A model generated the notes under the pieces. It saw nothing but the letters and a program-made list of their open reading frames with translations, was not told the origin of the DNA and searched no databases. Both the position numbers and the translations under genes were made by a program. 64,000 bases of DNA, taken from assembly GCF_008932115.1 (NCBI RefSeq), contig NZ_CP044543.1:1860001-1924000 (forward strand), in the 5' to 3' direction. The DNA comes from Bradyrhizobium betae (GTDB lineage: Bacteria > Pseudomonadota > Alphaproteobacteria > Rhizobiales > Xanthobacteraceae). Below are positions 52,323-62,663 of this stretch, piece after piece (the first letter of the stretch is position 1; each line of letters begins with the position of its first letter).

Positions 52323-55300
52323 ATGCCGAGCATCCCGCCTCCCTTCACCGCCCTCTACGCACCCGATGATTCCGAGATCGCCGCGCGCCTGTTGCCGGCG
52401 TCGCATCTCAGCCCGCCGCAGGAGGCGCGGATCGACCGCACCGCGACGCGGCTGATCGAGGCGATCCGCAAGCGCGACGACCGGCTTGCAGGTAACCTTG
52501 GCGGGGTCGAGGACATGCTGCGGGAATTCGCACTCTCGACCAAGGAGGGTCTCGCCCTGATGGTGCTGGCGGAGGCGCTGCTGCGCGTGCCCGACGCGCG
52601 CACCGCCGATCAGTTCATCGAGGACAAGCTCGGCGAGGGCGATTTCATCCACCACGAGACCAAATCCACCGCCTTCCTGGTCAACGCCTCGGCCTGGGCG
52701 CTCGGCCTGTCGGCGCGGGTGATCCAGCCCGGCGAGACGCCAGACGGCACCATCGGCCGGCTGGTGAAGCGGCTGGGCGCACCTGCGGTGCGCACCGCCA
52801 CGCGCCAGGCGATGCGGCTGATGGGCAATCATTTCGTGTTGGGCGAGACCATCGCGCAGGCACTGGAGCGGGGCCGGCCGCGCTACGGCCAGAAGCCGCG
52901 CTACTCCTTCGATATGCTCGGCGAAGGCGCACGCACGGCAGCCGACGGGACGCGCTATTTCGACGCCTATGCGAGCGCGATCGAGACCATCGGCAAGGCG
53001 GCGGGCAGCCAGCCCCTGCCCGACCGGCCCGGCATTTCCGTCAAGCTGTCGGCGTTGCATCCACGCTTCGAGGCGATCAGCCACGATCGCGTCATGCGCG
53101 AGCTGGTGCCGCTGCTTCTGGACCTGGCGCAGCGCGCCAAGGCGCATGACCTGAACTTCACCGTCGATGCAGAGGAAGCCGACCGGCTGGAGCTGTCGCT
53201 CGACGTGATCGCGGCCACGCTCGCCGATCCCTCGCTGAAGGGCTGGGACGGATTTGGCCTGGCGATCCAGGCCTATCAGAAGCGCGCCGGCGCGGTGATC
53301 GACCATGTCGACGCGCTCGCCCGCGCCCACGACCGCAAGCTGATGGTGCGGCTGGTCAAGGGCGCCTATTGGGACACCGAGATCAAGCGCGCGCAGGAGC
53401 GCGGGCTGGGCGGCTATCCCGTGTTCACGCGCAAGGCGATGACGGATCTGAACTACGTCGGCTGCGCCGCGAAGCTGCTCGCCCTGCGGCCGCGCATCTT
53501 CCCGCAATTCGCCACCCACAACGCGCTGACGGTCGCAACCGTGCTGGAGCTGGCCGGGGACATTGGCTGCTTCGAATTCCAGCGCCTGCACGGCATGGGC
53601 GAGGCGCTCTACGAGCAGCTTGCCAAGGATCATCCTGATATCGCCTACCGCACCTATGCGCCGGTCGGCAGCCATCGCGACCTGCTCGCCTATCTGGTGC
53701 GGCGGCTCTTGGAGAACGGCGCCAACTCCTCCTTCGTGGCACAGGCGGCCGATGATCGCGTGCCCGTGCCGGCGCTGTTGCAGCGTCCCGCGGATGCCAT
53801 CGTCCGGCCGCAAGCGGCGGCGCATCCGAAGATTCCGCTCCCTTGCGATCTGTTCGCGCCGGAGCGGCGCAATTCGCGCGGCGTCGAATTCGGTGCCCGC
53901 GCCGCGCTCGACCAGTTGCTGACGGACGTCAAGGCGGAGACGGTCGACCTCGAGCCGATCGCCGATGTAACGCCGGATCAGGCCAACGCAGCGGTGACTG
54001 CTGCGCGCGCGGGCTTTTCCGCCTGGAGCCGGACGCCGGCAGCCACCCGGGCGGCCGCGCTGGAGCAGGCCGCGCATCTGCTGGAGAGCCGCGGCGCGCA
54101 TTTCATCGCGCTGCTGCAAGCCGAGGGCGGCAAGACGCTCGACGATGCGCTGTCGGAGCTGCGCGAGGCCATCGATTTCTGCCGCTACTATGCCGCGGAG
54201 GGCCGAAAGCTGTTCGGCAGCGCGACGGCGATGCCGGGCCCGACCGGCGAGAGCAATGCGCTCGCCATGCGCGGCCGCGGCGTCTTCGTCGCGATCTCGC
54301 CGTGGAATTTCCCGCTGGCGATCTTCATCGGCCAGGTCACGGCGGCGCTGATGGCCGGCAACAGCGTCGTGGCAAAACCCGCCGAGCAGACCCCGCGCAT
54401 CGCCCGCGAGGCCGTGGCCCTGCTGCACGAGGCCGGCATCCCTACGAGCGCGCTGCATCTCGTCACCGGCGACGGCCGCATCGGCGCCATACTAACCGCG
54501 CATAAGGATATCGCCGGCGTCGTGTTCACCGGCTCGACCGAAGTGGCACGCCTGATCAACCGGACGCTCGCCGCCAAGGACGGGCCGATCGTGCCGCTGA
54601 TCGCGGAGACCGGCGGCATCAACGCCATGATCGCGGATGCGACCGCGCTGCCCGAGCAGGTCGCCGACGACGTCGTCACATCTGCGTTCCGCTCGGCCGG
54701 CCAGCGCTGCTCGGCGCTGCGGCTGCTGTTCGTGCAGGAGGATGTCGCCGACCGCATGATCGAGATGATCGCAGGCGCCGCGCGCGAGTTGAAGATCGGT
54801 GATCCCTCCGACCAGGCAACCCATGTCGGCCCGGTGATCGACATGGAGGCCAAGCAGCGGCTCGATGCACACATTGCGCGGATGACGGCCGAGGCGAAGC
54901 TGCACTTTGCCGGCCCCGCGCCAGAGGGCTGCTTCGTCGCTCCGCACATCTTCGAACTCAAGGACGCCGGCCAGCTCACCGAGGAAGTGTTTGGCCCGAT
55001 CCTGCATGTCGTGCGCTACCGCGCCGAGAACCTCGAACGCGTCCTGGCCGCGATCGAACGCACCGGCTACGGGCTCACCCTCGGCATCCACTCCCGTATC
55101 GACGACACCGTCGAGGCGATCATCGACCGGGTCCAGGTCGGCAACATCTACGTCAACCGCAACATGATCGGCGCCGTGGTCGGCGTGCAGCCGTTCGGCG
55201 GCAACGGCCTGTCGGGAACCGGCCCCAAGGCCGGCGGCCCGCACTATCTGTCGCGCTTTGCCACGGAACAGACGGTGACGATCAACACCGCGGCGGCCGG

Positions 55301-55334
55301 CGGCAACGCTGCCCTGCTTGCGGGGGAGGCTTGA
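52323..55334 (+). CDS. putA: Bifunctional proline dehydrogenase / P5C dehydrogenase PutA
   Basis: The 1003-residue protein oxidises proline to glutamate. Residues about 35-480 form the FAD-dependent proline dehydrogenase barrel (ISVKLSALHPRFEAISHDRV, RLVKGAYWDTEIKRAQERGL, YRTYAPVGSHRDLLAYLVRR). Residues about 500-990 form the NAD-dependent aldehyde dehydrogenase with SPWNFPLAIFIGQV, the catalytic Cys796 in SAGQRCSALR and FGGNGLSGTGPKAGGPHYL. There is no N-terminal ribbon-helix-helix domain, so this is the short type of about 1000 residues like the Bradyrhizobium PutA used for structural work. Regulation is left to the divergent PutR. Confidence 0.95.
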   Translation: MPSIPPPFTALYAPDDSEIAARLLPASHLSPPQEARIDRTATRLIEAIRKRDDRLAGNLGGVEDMLREFALSTKEGLALMVLAEALLRVPDARTADQFIEDKLGEGDFIHHETKSTAFLVNASAWALGLSARVIQPGETPDGTIGRLVKRLGAPAVRTATRQAMRLMGNHFVLGETIAQALERGRPRYGQKPRYSFDMLGEGARTAADGTRYFDAYASAIETIGKAAGSQPLPDRPGISVKLSALHPRFEAISHDRVMRELVPLLLDLAQRAKAHDLNFTVDAEEADRLELSLDVIAATLADPSLKGWDGFGLAIQAYQKRAGAVIDHVDALARAHDRKLMVRLVKGAYWDTEIKRAQERGLGGYPVFTRKAMTDLNYVGCAAKLLALRPRIFPQFATHNALTVATVLELAGDIGCFEFQRLHGMGEALYEQLAKDHPDIAYRTYAPVGSHRDLLAYLVRRLLENGANSSFVAQAADDRVPVPALLQRPADAIVRPQAAAHPKIPLPCDLFAPERRNSRGVEFGARAALDQLLTDVKAETVDLEPIADVTPDQANAAVTAARAGFSAWSRTPAATRAAALEQAAHLLESRGAHFIALLQAEGGKTLDDALSELREAIDFCRYYAAEGRKLFGSATAMPGPTGESNALAMRGRGVFVAISPWNFPLAIFIGQVTAALMAGNSVVAKPAEQTPRIAREAVALLHEAGIPTSALHLVTGDGRIGAILTAHKDIAGVVFTGSTEVARLINRTLAAKDGPIVPLIAETGGINAMIADATALPEQVADDVVTSAFRSAGQRCSALRLLFVQEDVADRMIEMIAGAARELKIGDPSDQATHVGPVIDMEAKQRLDAHIARMTAEAKLHFAGPAPEGCFVAPHIFELKDAGQLTEEVFGPILHVVRYRAENLERVLAAIERTGYGLTLGIHSRIDDTVEAIIDRVQVGNIYVNRNMIGAVVGVQPFGGNGLSGTGPKAGGPHYLSRFATEQTVTINTAAAGGNAALLAGEA

Positions 55335-55359
55335 ACGTCGACATCCCTCCCTCACCGTC

Positions 55360-55457
55360 ACCCTGAGGTGGCCGCGTAGCGGCCCTCGAAGGGCGACGGC
55401 CCGGCTGCATGCGGGCCGCTCATCCTTCGAGGCCTCCGCTGCGCTCCGGCACCTCAG
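55360..55457. repeat. Palindromic interspersed repeat, family D, copy 2, interrupted
   Basis: It starts ACCCTGAGGTGGCCGCGTAG and runs as in copy 1 up to CACCTCAG, where the expected GATGAGG or GATGACGG is missing and IS110 sequence begins. The missing end is found at 56588 (GATGACGGG). This makes it the likely insertion target. Confidence 0.7.
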
Positions 55458-55472
55458 CGACTGTGTTCGAAG

Positions 55473-56723
<1,251 letters not shown>

Positions 56724-56733
56724 CTACGCCGCG

Positions 56734-57939
56734 ATGGAAAAGGGCATTTTTGCAGGCCTGAAGGTTCTGGACTGCGCGAGCTTCATCGCAGCGCCCGCGG
56801 CCGCGACAGTGCTGTCGGATTTCGGCGCCGACGTCATCAAGATCGAGCCGCCCGGCGCCGGCGACCCCTACCGCAATCTGCCGAACATTCCAGGCTATCC
56901 CGGCAGCGAACATAATTACGCTTGGCTGCTGGAGGCCCGCAACAAAAAGAGCATCGCACTCGACCTCGCCAAGCCCGAGGCGCAGGCCGTGCTCTACAAG
57001 CTGGTGGAAGAGGCCGACGTCTTCATCACCAACATGCCGCCCCCGGTGCGCGCCAAGCTCGGCATCACCTATGACCATCTCGCCCATCTCAACGACCGGC
57101 TGATCTACGCCTCCTTCACCGGCTATGGCGAAAAGGGCGAGGAGGCCAACAAGCCCGGTTTCGACAGCAACGCCTATTGGGCGCGATCCGGACTGATGGA
57201 CCTCGTCCGCGCCGACACCAACACCACGCCGGCCCGCTCGGTCGCCGGCATGGGTGATCATCCCTGCGCCATGGCGTTCTACGGCGCCATCGTTACCGCG
57301 CTCTATCAGCGCGAGAAGACCGGCAAGGGCTCGCATGTCGCCTCCAATCTGATGGCGAACGGGGTGTGGGCCGCGAGCGTTCTGGCGCAGGCAAAGCTGT
57401 GCGGCGCCAAGTTCGCCGAGCGGCGGCCTCGCGAGCGTGCGCTCAATGCGGTCGCCAACCACTATCAGTGCAAGGACGGCCGCTGGCTGATTCTGTCGCT
57501 GCTGAGCGAGGAGAAGCAGTTTCCCACGTTGGCGAGGTGCCTTGGCCGCGAAGACCTCATCACCGATTCCCGTTTCGCCACCAAGGCCGACCGTCACGCC
57601 CGCTCGGTCGAGCTGATCAAGATCTTCGACGAGACCTTTGCGACGAAGGATCTCGCCGAATGGCGCAAGATCCTCGACGGCAACGGCCTCGTGTTCGGCA
57701 TCGTCGGCATTCTGGACGACATCCCGAACGACAAGCAGATGCTCGACAACGAAGTGCTGGTGCCGTTCGAGAACGACACCATGCTCACCATCTCCAGCCC
57801 GATCTGGATCGACGGCGCCAGGAAGGTGCAGCCGCGCAAGCCGCCTGCCGTCGGCGAGCACAGTGACGAGATTTTGCGCGGGGCGGGATACGACGAGGCC
57901 GCGATCAAGCAGCTGCGGGGTTCGGGGGCGGTGGGGTAA
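56734..57939 (+). CDS. Family III CoA-transferase (CaiB/BaiF)
   Basis: The 401-residue protein begins MEKGIFAGLKVLDCASFIAA and has the class III features: FGADVIKIEPPGAGDPYR, EARNKKSIALDLA and a catalytic-type Asp175 in VAGMGDHPCAM. The C-terminal part has GRWLILSLLSEEKQFPTLAR. It differs clearly from the CoA-transferase at 36210-37313, so it acts in another pathway. No other acyl-CoA genes are adjacent. The IS110 element lies upstream and may have cut it off from an earlier promoter. Confidence 0.85.
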   Translation: MEKGIFAGLKVLDCASFIAAPAAATVLSDFGADVIKIEPPGAGDPYRNLPNIPGYPGSEHNYAWLLEARNKKSIALDLAKPEAQAVLYKLVEEADVFITNMPPPVRAKLGITYDHLAHLNDRLIYASFTGYGEKGEEANKPGFDSNAYWARSGLMDLVRADTNTTPARSVAGMGDHPCAMAFYGAIVTALYQREKTGKGSHVASNLMANGVWAASVLAQAKLCGAKFAERRPRERALNAVANHYQCKDGRWLILSLLSEEKQFPTLARCLGREDLITDSRFATKADRHARSVELIKIFDETFATKDLAEWRKILDGNGLVFGIVGILDDIPNDKQMLDNEVLVPFENDTMLTISSPIWIDGARKVQPRKPPAVGEHSDEILRGAGYDEAAIKQLRGSGAVG

Positions 57940-57960
57940 GGCCGTTCCACATATTCCGCT

Positions 57961-58105
57961 GTCATCCCGGGGCGCGCATAGCGCGAACCCGGGATCCATA
58001 ACCACAGGGAGTGGTTGTAGGGCGCGACAGGTAACTCCGAGTCTCCGCCAAACGTCTTCCTGTGGCTATGGGTCCCGGATCTTCGCTTCGCTCGTCCGGG
58101 ACGAC
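57961..58105. repeat. Palindromic interspersed repeat, family B, copy 2
   Basis: The 145-base unit begins GTCATCCCGGGGCGCGCATA and ends CGTCCGGGACGAC, with the same GGATCCATA / TATGGGTCC core stem as copy 1 at 47509-47664. It is followed at 58108-58150 by another short repeat-like motif ending GCGCTCGCAATGACG, shared with 5092-5112. Confidence 0.85.
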
Positions 58106-58204
58106 GGCGGAGATGCATTGCTGGATTGCTTCGCTGCGCTCGCAATGACGATGCCGAACGATCCCGCTATAACCTCACATGTGCTTCCCGCCTCGTGAGG
58201 TCCC

Positions 58205-58852
58205 ATGCCCAGCTACCGCCTGCACTACTTCCCCGAATCCGGCAACAGCTACAAGCTGGCGCTGATGCTGACGCTTTGCGGCGAGACGTTCGAGCCGGTG
58301 TGGACCGATTTCGGCGGCGGCGTCACGCGCACGGCGGAGTGGCGCCGGAGCGTGAACGAGATGGGCGAAATTCCCGTGCTCGAGATCGACGGCGTGAAGA
58401 TGACGCAGACCGCGCCACTTCTGCTGCAGCTTGCCGAGCAATATGGCCGCTTCGGCAGCGAGACGGCGGAGGAAAAGTTCGAGCTGCTGCGCTGGCTGTT
58501 CTGGGACAACCATAAGCTCACCGGCTACATGGCGACCTACCGCTTCATGCGGGCCTTCACCGAGAAGAACGATCCGCAGGTGCTGAAGCATTTCCGCCGC
58601 CGGCTCGAGGACTTCCTCGGCATTCTCGACGGACACCTCCAGCACAACGCCTTCGCGATCGGCGCGCGGCCGACGGTCGCCGACATCTCGATGATGGCAT
58701 ATCTGCACTATCCGAGCGACGAGCACGGTTTCGATTTCGCGGCGAGCCATCCCGCCATCCACGCCTGGCTCGGCCGCATGGCCGCACTGCCCGGCTGGAA
58801 GCCGGCGTATGAGCTGCTGCCGGGCCGGCGGATGACGAACTACGCGACGTGA
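58205..58852 (+). CDS. Glutathione S-transferase family protein
   Basis: The 215-residue protein has an N-terminal thioredoxin-like domain (MPSYRLHYFPESGNSYKLAL, then VNEMGEIPVLEIDGVKMTQT with the cis-Pro and GSH-binding region) and an all-helical C-terminal domain (residues 90-215) with the N-capping-box region ARPTVADISMMAYLHYPSDE. The Ser in GNSYK may be the catalytic residue. The class and substrate are not clear. The start ATG 58205 has GAGG seven bases upstream. It is probably monocistronic. Confidence 0.85.
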   Translation: MPSYRLHYFPESGNSYKLALMLTLCGETFEPVWTDFGGGVTRTAEWRRSVNEMGEIPVLEIDGVKMTQTAPLLLQLAEQYGRFGSETAEEKFELLRWLFWDNHKLTGYMATYRFMRAFTEKNDPQVLKHFRRRLEDFLGILDGHLQHNAFAIGARPTVADISMMAYLHYPSDEHGFDFAASHPAIHAWLGRMAALPGWKPAYELLPGRRMTNYAT

Positions 58853-58880
58853 AGGGGCCCCATTGGAAGCTCAGAAACGT

Positions 58881-58964
58881 CATGGCCGAGCTTGTCCCGG
58901 CCATCCACGATCTTGAGCGCGGATACGAGAACGTGGATGGCCGGGACAAGCCCGGGCATGACGA
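58881..58964. repeat. Palindromic interspersed repeat, family G
   Basis: The arms CATGGCCGAGCTTGTCCCGG and CCGGGACAAGCCCGGGCATG are imperfect inverted copies, with inner GGCCATCCACG / CGTGGATGGCC. It lies between the convergent GST gene and the small membrane-protein gene. Confidence 0.8.
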
Positions 58965-58977
58965 GGAGAAAGCGCCG

Positions 58978-59142
58978 TTACCTCAGTGCCAGCCAGCCGA
59001 GCGTGAACAGGATCCCGCCGACGATGACGACCGCCACGATGGCCGAGACGCTGACGCGGATGCTGCCAGCGACCTGCTTGGCTTCCTCATTGCGCGCAAT
59101 CTCGAGATTGCGCTCCTTGTTGGCGCCGCTTGTATCCGTCAT
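58978..59142 (-). CDS. Small single-span membrane protein, 54 residues
   Basis: A 55-codon frame from ATG 59142 to TAA 58978. The peptide starts MTDTSGANKERNLEIARNEE, a charged helix, and then has one membrane helix (about residues 30-52: SVSAIVAVVIVGGILFTLGW) ending in LALR. A charged amphipathic head followed by a single hydrophobic helix is a typical small-protein layout. GGATGA lies just upstream of the start. It is located between a repeat and the 511-residue haem-motif gene and is too short for many gene callers. The function is unknown. Confidence 0.6.
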   Translation of the reverse strand: MTDTSGANKERNLEIARNEEAKQVAGSIRVSVSAIVAVVIVGGILFTLGWLALR

Positions 59143-59166
59143 GGGTCATCCAAATCGGTTTTCTTG

Positions 59167-60702
59167 CTAACGCGTCTTGATGAAGCACATGCCTATGCGG
59201 CGCGAGGCCGCGGCAGCCTGACAGGCGAGACCTTTAGCACAGCTCCATGACGTAAAACTCCTGTCGCCGGTTTCCGATCCCGCATCCGGCAAAGAACAAT
59301 GCGCGCCCCAGCCGTCCTGATATTCGCTGCCGGCGAGCTCCCGGCTGCCGCGGGTCTGCGGCCGGCTGGCAAATCCGCGTGAGAAATCAGGGCGTTTGCC
59401 GGCGGCGAACGCGGTCAGGATGTCGCGGCGGCGGAGCTGGTCGCCGACAAAATGCGGCGAGGCCGGCACGATGGTGGAATTGGACGGCGTGTCCGCCAGC
59501 CAGTCGACGCCCGGAAAATGGAAGCCGCCGATGCCGCGGGTCTGGTGGCAGCCGGCACAGGTGACGTCGTTGAGACGACGCTGGAAGCCCGCGACGGAAC
59601 GGATGTTCTGCATGTTCCCGCGCGCCGCGGCCTGCTTCAGCGCGCTGATCACGTCACTGTCGGTGAAGACCGGATCGCCTTTGCTTTCCCCCTGCATCAT
59701 GCCGAACTCCGGCTGCAGCGCGGAAGCATCGAGGCCGGCGGGCGTCGGCACGAGCGCGGCCCTGGCCAGGAATTTTTCCGGGATCAGCACCGTGCCGCGA
59801 TCGAACGCGCGCAGATGATCGGGCGCAAGCAGCCAATCCCTGAAATCGCGCCGGAGGTCATTGTCGGCCCGAATCCTGTTACGGTCGATCTGGTTCTCCA
59901 GCGTCGATTCCTCGAACGTCTTCGTGGCGGCGTTGTACTTGAAGACCTTCAAGAGATAGTCCGAACGGAAATCGTGCCGCGCCGATTTCGGCGCGATCGA
60001 GATCTGGATGTTGGTCTCGATACGATCGAGCATGGCATCGGAAGGCTGGACGCTGCTGCCGATCAGCCCCTGCCAGTCACCATCGTCGAGCCAGCGCCGC
60101 GCGAGCTCGGCGCAACTGACCGGCTTGCCATTCGTATCCGTCTGGCGGGCATCGCGCGCTTTTATCACCAGATTGAACGTCATCGGCAGGCGTGTTGCTG
60201 TCCTGGTCCCATTCGATCCAGCGTCAAAACGCGCGAGACGGTAGATCAGCCGGATCTCGCCGCAGGACTCTTCCGACACGTAAGCGCGGTCCATGCGATT
60301 GACGATGCCGGCGAGCACGAAACGCGCGTTGGCGGATTTCAGGTTGGCGCGATCGAACAGCTGGACGTCGAAGCCTTCGCCGACGCCGACGGTCTCGGTC
60401 GGCCAGGCCGCTTTCTGCTGCGCAACGTAGCGGTCGAACTCGGCGTCGATCGCTGGCGGAATGTCCTTGAGCTGTGGCAGCGACGCGAACAGCAGGTCGG
60501 TCGTCAGCGGGACATTCGCGTTCCGCTCCGGCCACAACAGCCGCGAGATGGTGAGTGTATCGTTCTGATCGAGCTTGCGGAGGAGATCGGGATCGGTGAT
60601 CGCCGTGCCGCGCGTGAGCGATACGTTCTCCGCGGCCGAAAGCGACATAGCGCCGCCCAACACTGCGACGACAGCAACGAGAATTCGCAACGCACGGCTC
60701 AT
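59167..60702 (-). CDS. Secreted protein with a CxxCH haem motif and Cys-rich tail
   Basis: The 511-residue protein has a signal peptide (residues 1-24, ending LSA-AE). Residues 40-370 form an uncharacterised domain, with segments IVNRMDRAYVSEESCGEIRL and TFNLVIKARDARQTDTNGK. At about residue 385 is one haem c motif, CAGCH in NDVTCAGCHQTRGIGGFHFP. The last 60 residues contain four further cysteines (HCSLPD, SWSCAKGLACQAA, GMCFIK) that could form disulfides. A single c-type haem in a large secreted protein suggests electron transfer or a dehydrogenase accessory role. I do not recognise the family. Confidence 0.65.
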   Translation of the reverse strand: MSRALRILVAVVAVLGGAMSLSAAENVSLTRGTAITDPDLLRKLDQNDTLTISRLLWPERNANVPLTTDLLFASLPQLKDIPPAIDAEFDRYVAQQKAAWPTETVGVGEGFDVQLFDRANLKSANARFVLAGIVNRMDRAYVSEESCGEIRLIYRLARFDAGSNGTRTATRLPMTFNLVIKARDARQTDTNGKPVSCAELARRWLDDGDWQGLIGSSVQPSDAMLDRIETNIQISIAPKSARHDFRSDYLLKVFKYNAATKTFEESTLENQIDRNRIRADNDLRRDFRDWLLAPDHLRAFDRGTVLIPEKFLARAALVPTPAGLDASALQPEFGMMQGESKGDPVFTDSDVISALKQAAARGNMQNIRSVAGFQRRLNDVTCAGCHQTRGIGGFHFPGVDWLADTPSNSTIVPASPHFVGDQLRRRDILTAFAAGKRPDFSRGFASRPQTRGSRELAGSEYQDGWGAHCSLPDAGSETGDRSFTSWSCAKGLACQAAAASRRIGMCFIKTR

Positions 60703-60794
60703 GCTTTCAATAACACCGCGCGTGCCAGCCTATTCAAGCAAAAAGGCGCTTCACATCGCAGTGAAGCGCCCTCTGGAAATCGGATATCGAACGC

Positions 60795-61748
60795 TCAGCG
60801 CGCGACGATCAGGCCCTTGCTGGTGACGACCACCCAGCGGCCGTCCTGGCGGCGGATCGCATCGACGCGGCCGACGCCGGGAATGGGATCACCGGCATAG
60901 ACCTCGTAGAGGCCTCCCCGGCCCTCGATCAGCGCACCGCCATTGGAGACGTCGCGCAGCACCCAGCCTTCGACCGTCGGCAGACGGCCGACCTCGGTTT
61001 TCGGCGCGGCGGGCGCGGGAGCCGGTGCTGCCGCAGCGGTCGCGACCTGGGTCGGCGCGATCGAGCCGGTGGTCTCCCTGGCGGTTGCTGCGGCGGCCTG
61101 CGCGGGAGCGGCCGCTGGCGTGGCACGGAGCTTGTCGACGGTCTCGGACAGCTTTGCGATCTTGGCGAGCGGCTCGGCCTGGGCCTTCTCGAGCTTGTCG
61201 AGGCGGTCGCTGGTCCGGTTGAACTGACCGAGGCCGGTCTTGGAGGTGTGCTCGACATTGGCCTTCAGCGCGACGAGATCGGCATCGATCCGCGCCACGG
61301 AGGCGTCCAGCGCGCTGGTATCTGCAACTTGCACCGGCGCGGGGCTCGCAAAATGCATCATGCCGGCGGTCGCAAGCGCGCCGCTGATCGCGCCGACGCC
61401 GGCGGCAATCGCCACCACCGCAGCGATCGCCGACAGCCGGCGCTTGCCGGTCTCACGCGGCGCGTCCGCCTTCACATGCGGGGCAAACTCCTCGCGGTCC
61501 CAGGAACGTTCGGACGGGGCCATGACGATGAGCTTGCCGAGCTTCGGCTCGGGCTTCGCTTCAGCCTTGGGTTCAACCTTGGCCTGGAGCTTTGGCGGCT
61601 CGATCTGCGGCGGCTCGATCTTGACCGGGTCGGGCTTCGGCGGCGCCTCGTGATCGGGGGCGATCGAAGGGGCCTCGATCGCGGCGGCTTCGATGCTAGC
61701 CTGTTCACCGGTGTTGTGGGCAGCCTGCTCAGCCATTGGTTCGCTCAC
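60795..61748 (-). CDS. Membrane protein with coiled-coil and C-terminal SH3-like domain
   Basis: The 317-residue product from GTG 61748 (GGAG ten bases upstream; ATG 61736 is an alternative) has an Ala/Pro/Glu-rich cytosolic region with KPDPVKIEPPQIEPPKL, one membrane helix at about 106-128 (LSAIAAVVAIAAGVGAISGA), a periplasmic coiled coil (about 150-200) and an Ala/Pro linker. The conserved end reads GWVLRDVSNGGALIEGRGGL, YEVYAGDPIPGVGRVDAIRR and DGRWVVVTSKGLIV, a small beta domain. Similar proteins are common in rhizobia. The function is unknown. Confidence 0.7.
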   Translation of the reverse strand: MSEPMAEQAAHNTGEQASIEAAAIEAPSIAPDHEAPPKPDPVKIEPPQIEPPKLQAKVEPKAEAKPEPKLGKLIVMAPSERSWDREEFAPHVKADAPRETGKRRLSAIAAVVAIAAGVGAISGALATAGMMHFASPAPVQVADTSALDASVARIDADLVALKANVEHTSKTGLGQFNRTSDRLDKLEKAQAEPLAKIAKLSETVDKLRATPAAAPAQAAAATARETTGSIAPTQVATAAAAPAPAPAAPKTEVGRLPTVEGWVLRDVSNGGALIEGRGGLYEVYAGDPIPGVGRVDAIRRQDGRWVVVTSKGLIVAR

Positions 61749-61962
61749 GGCTCAAATACTCCAGTCTGGATTGACCTTTTGGTAACTTTCATTGCTTGCG
61801 AATTCCTTACCTCGGGACCCGCTTACCGAAATTTTAGGAAGTCATCCGGGGCCGAATTGGGCCGGGAAAGTGGAACCGGTGTGGCGGGCGTGAAACAATT
61901 TGTAACCGCGGGAAGATGAACGGCCGCGCAACGGAGGACACATGGCGCAATTCCCAACCCGT

Positions 61963-62115
61963 CCGTCATCCTGACGCGCGAGTGGCGCGATGCAAAGGAT
62001 CACGCCGGGAGCCTCGAAGGATGAGCGGCCGCTGCCGGGCCGTAGCCCTTCGAGGCTCGCCGAAGAGGCGAGCACCTCCAGCGACAACGGCTACGCCGTT
62101 GCGCGGGGGTGACGG
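61963..62115. repeat. Palindromic interspersed repeat, family D, copy 3 (inverted)
   Basis: It starts CCGTCATCCTGACGCGCGAG and ends GCGCGGGGGTGACGG, with the centre GCCTCGAAGGATGAGCGGCC and CCCTTCGAGGCTCGC as in copies 1 and 2 read on the other strand. The 412-base gap 61749-62160 holds this element and, to its left, the probable promoter of the membrane-protein gene; nothing else is seen. Confidence 0.8.
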
Positions 62116-62160
62116 TGAGAGAACTGAGCGGGCGGCGCGACCCACTCGCATCACGGCTTG

Positions 62161-62658
62161 TCACATCACCAGCGGCGCATCCGGCAGCTCGTTCGCATGC
62201 GGGCCCTGCGGCGGGAAATGCCGCGACAGCTCGCGCGATACCGCCGCGATGCCGCCGATCACGCCGCGCTCGAACTTGCCGGAGGCGAACTCGGCTTCCA
62301 TCGCGCGGCAGATGCTCTCCCACCCCTCGCCGCCGACCTTTGCGTGAATGCCGCGATCGGCCACGATCTCGACGTCGCGGTCGGCGAGCAGGAGATAAAT
62401 CAGGACACCGTTGTTGTGCGCGGTGTCCCAGATGCGCAGCTGCGAGAACACGTCGAGCGCACGCTCGCGGGCCGGCTGGTTGCGGAACAGCGGCGCGCCA
62501 TCGAGCGCGCCTTCGACGACGAAGCGGACCTGGCCGGAATGGGTGGCCTCGCCCTGCCTGATCGCCTGCTCGATCCGGGCGAGCACGGCCGGCGGAAAGA
62601 TCTGCTTCGCCCGCCAATGATGCTGCACCAGATGTCTGGCAATGCGCTTGATGCTCAT
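62161..62658 (-). CDS. TPM-domain protein, cytosolic
   Basis: The 165-residue protein starts at ATG 62658, five bases after the stop of the secreted TPM protein. It is a second TPM-type domain: QIFPPAVLARIEQAIRQGEA, SGQVRFVVEGALDG, VFSQLRIWDTAHNNGVLIYL with LLADRDVEIVADRGIHAKVG. No signal peptide is present. The triplet LemA, TPM protein and this TPM protein is a common neighbourhood in proteobacteria, thought to act at the membrane, with unclear biochemistry. Confidence 0.85.
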   Translation of the reverse strand: MSIKRIARHLVQHHWRAKQIFPPAVLARIEQAIRQGEATHSGQVRFVVEGALDGAPLFRNQPARERALDVFSQLRIWDTAHNNGVLIYLLLADRDVEIVADRGIHAKVGGEGWESICRAMEAEFASGKFERGVIGGIAAVSRELSRHFPPQGPHANELPDAPLVM

Positions 62659-62663
62659 GACCG

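Noticed and set aside
52302..54458. A 718-codon minus-strand frame opposite putA
   Set aside because: PutA is certain on the plus strand; the antisense frame is a high-GC codon-bias artefact.
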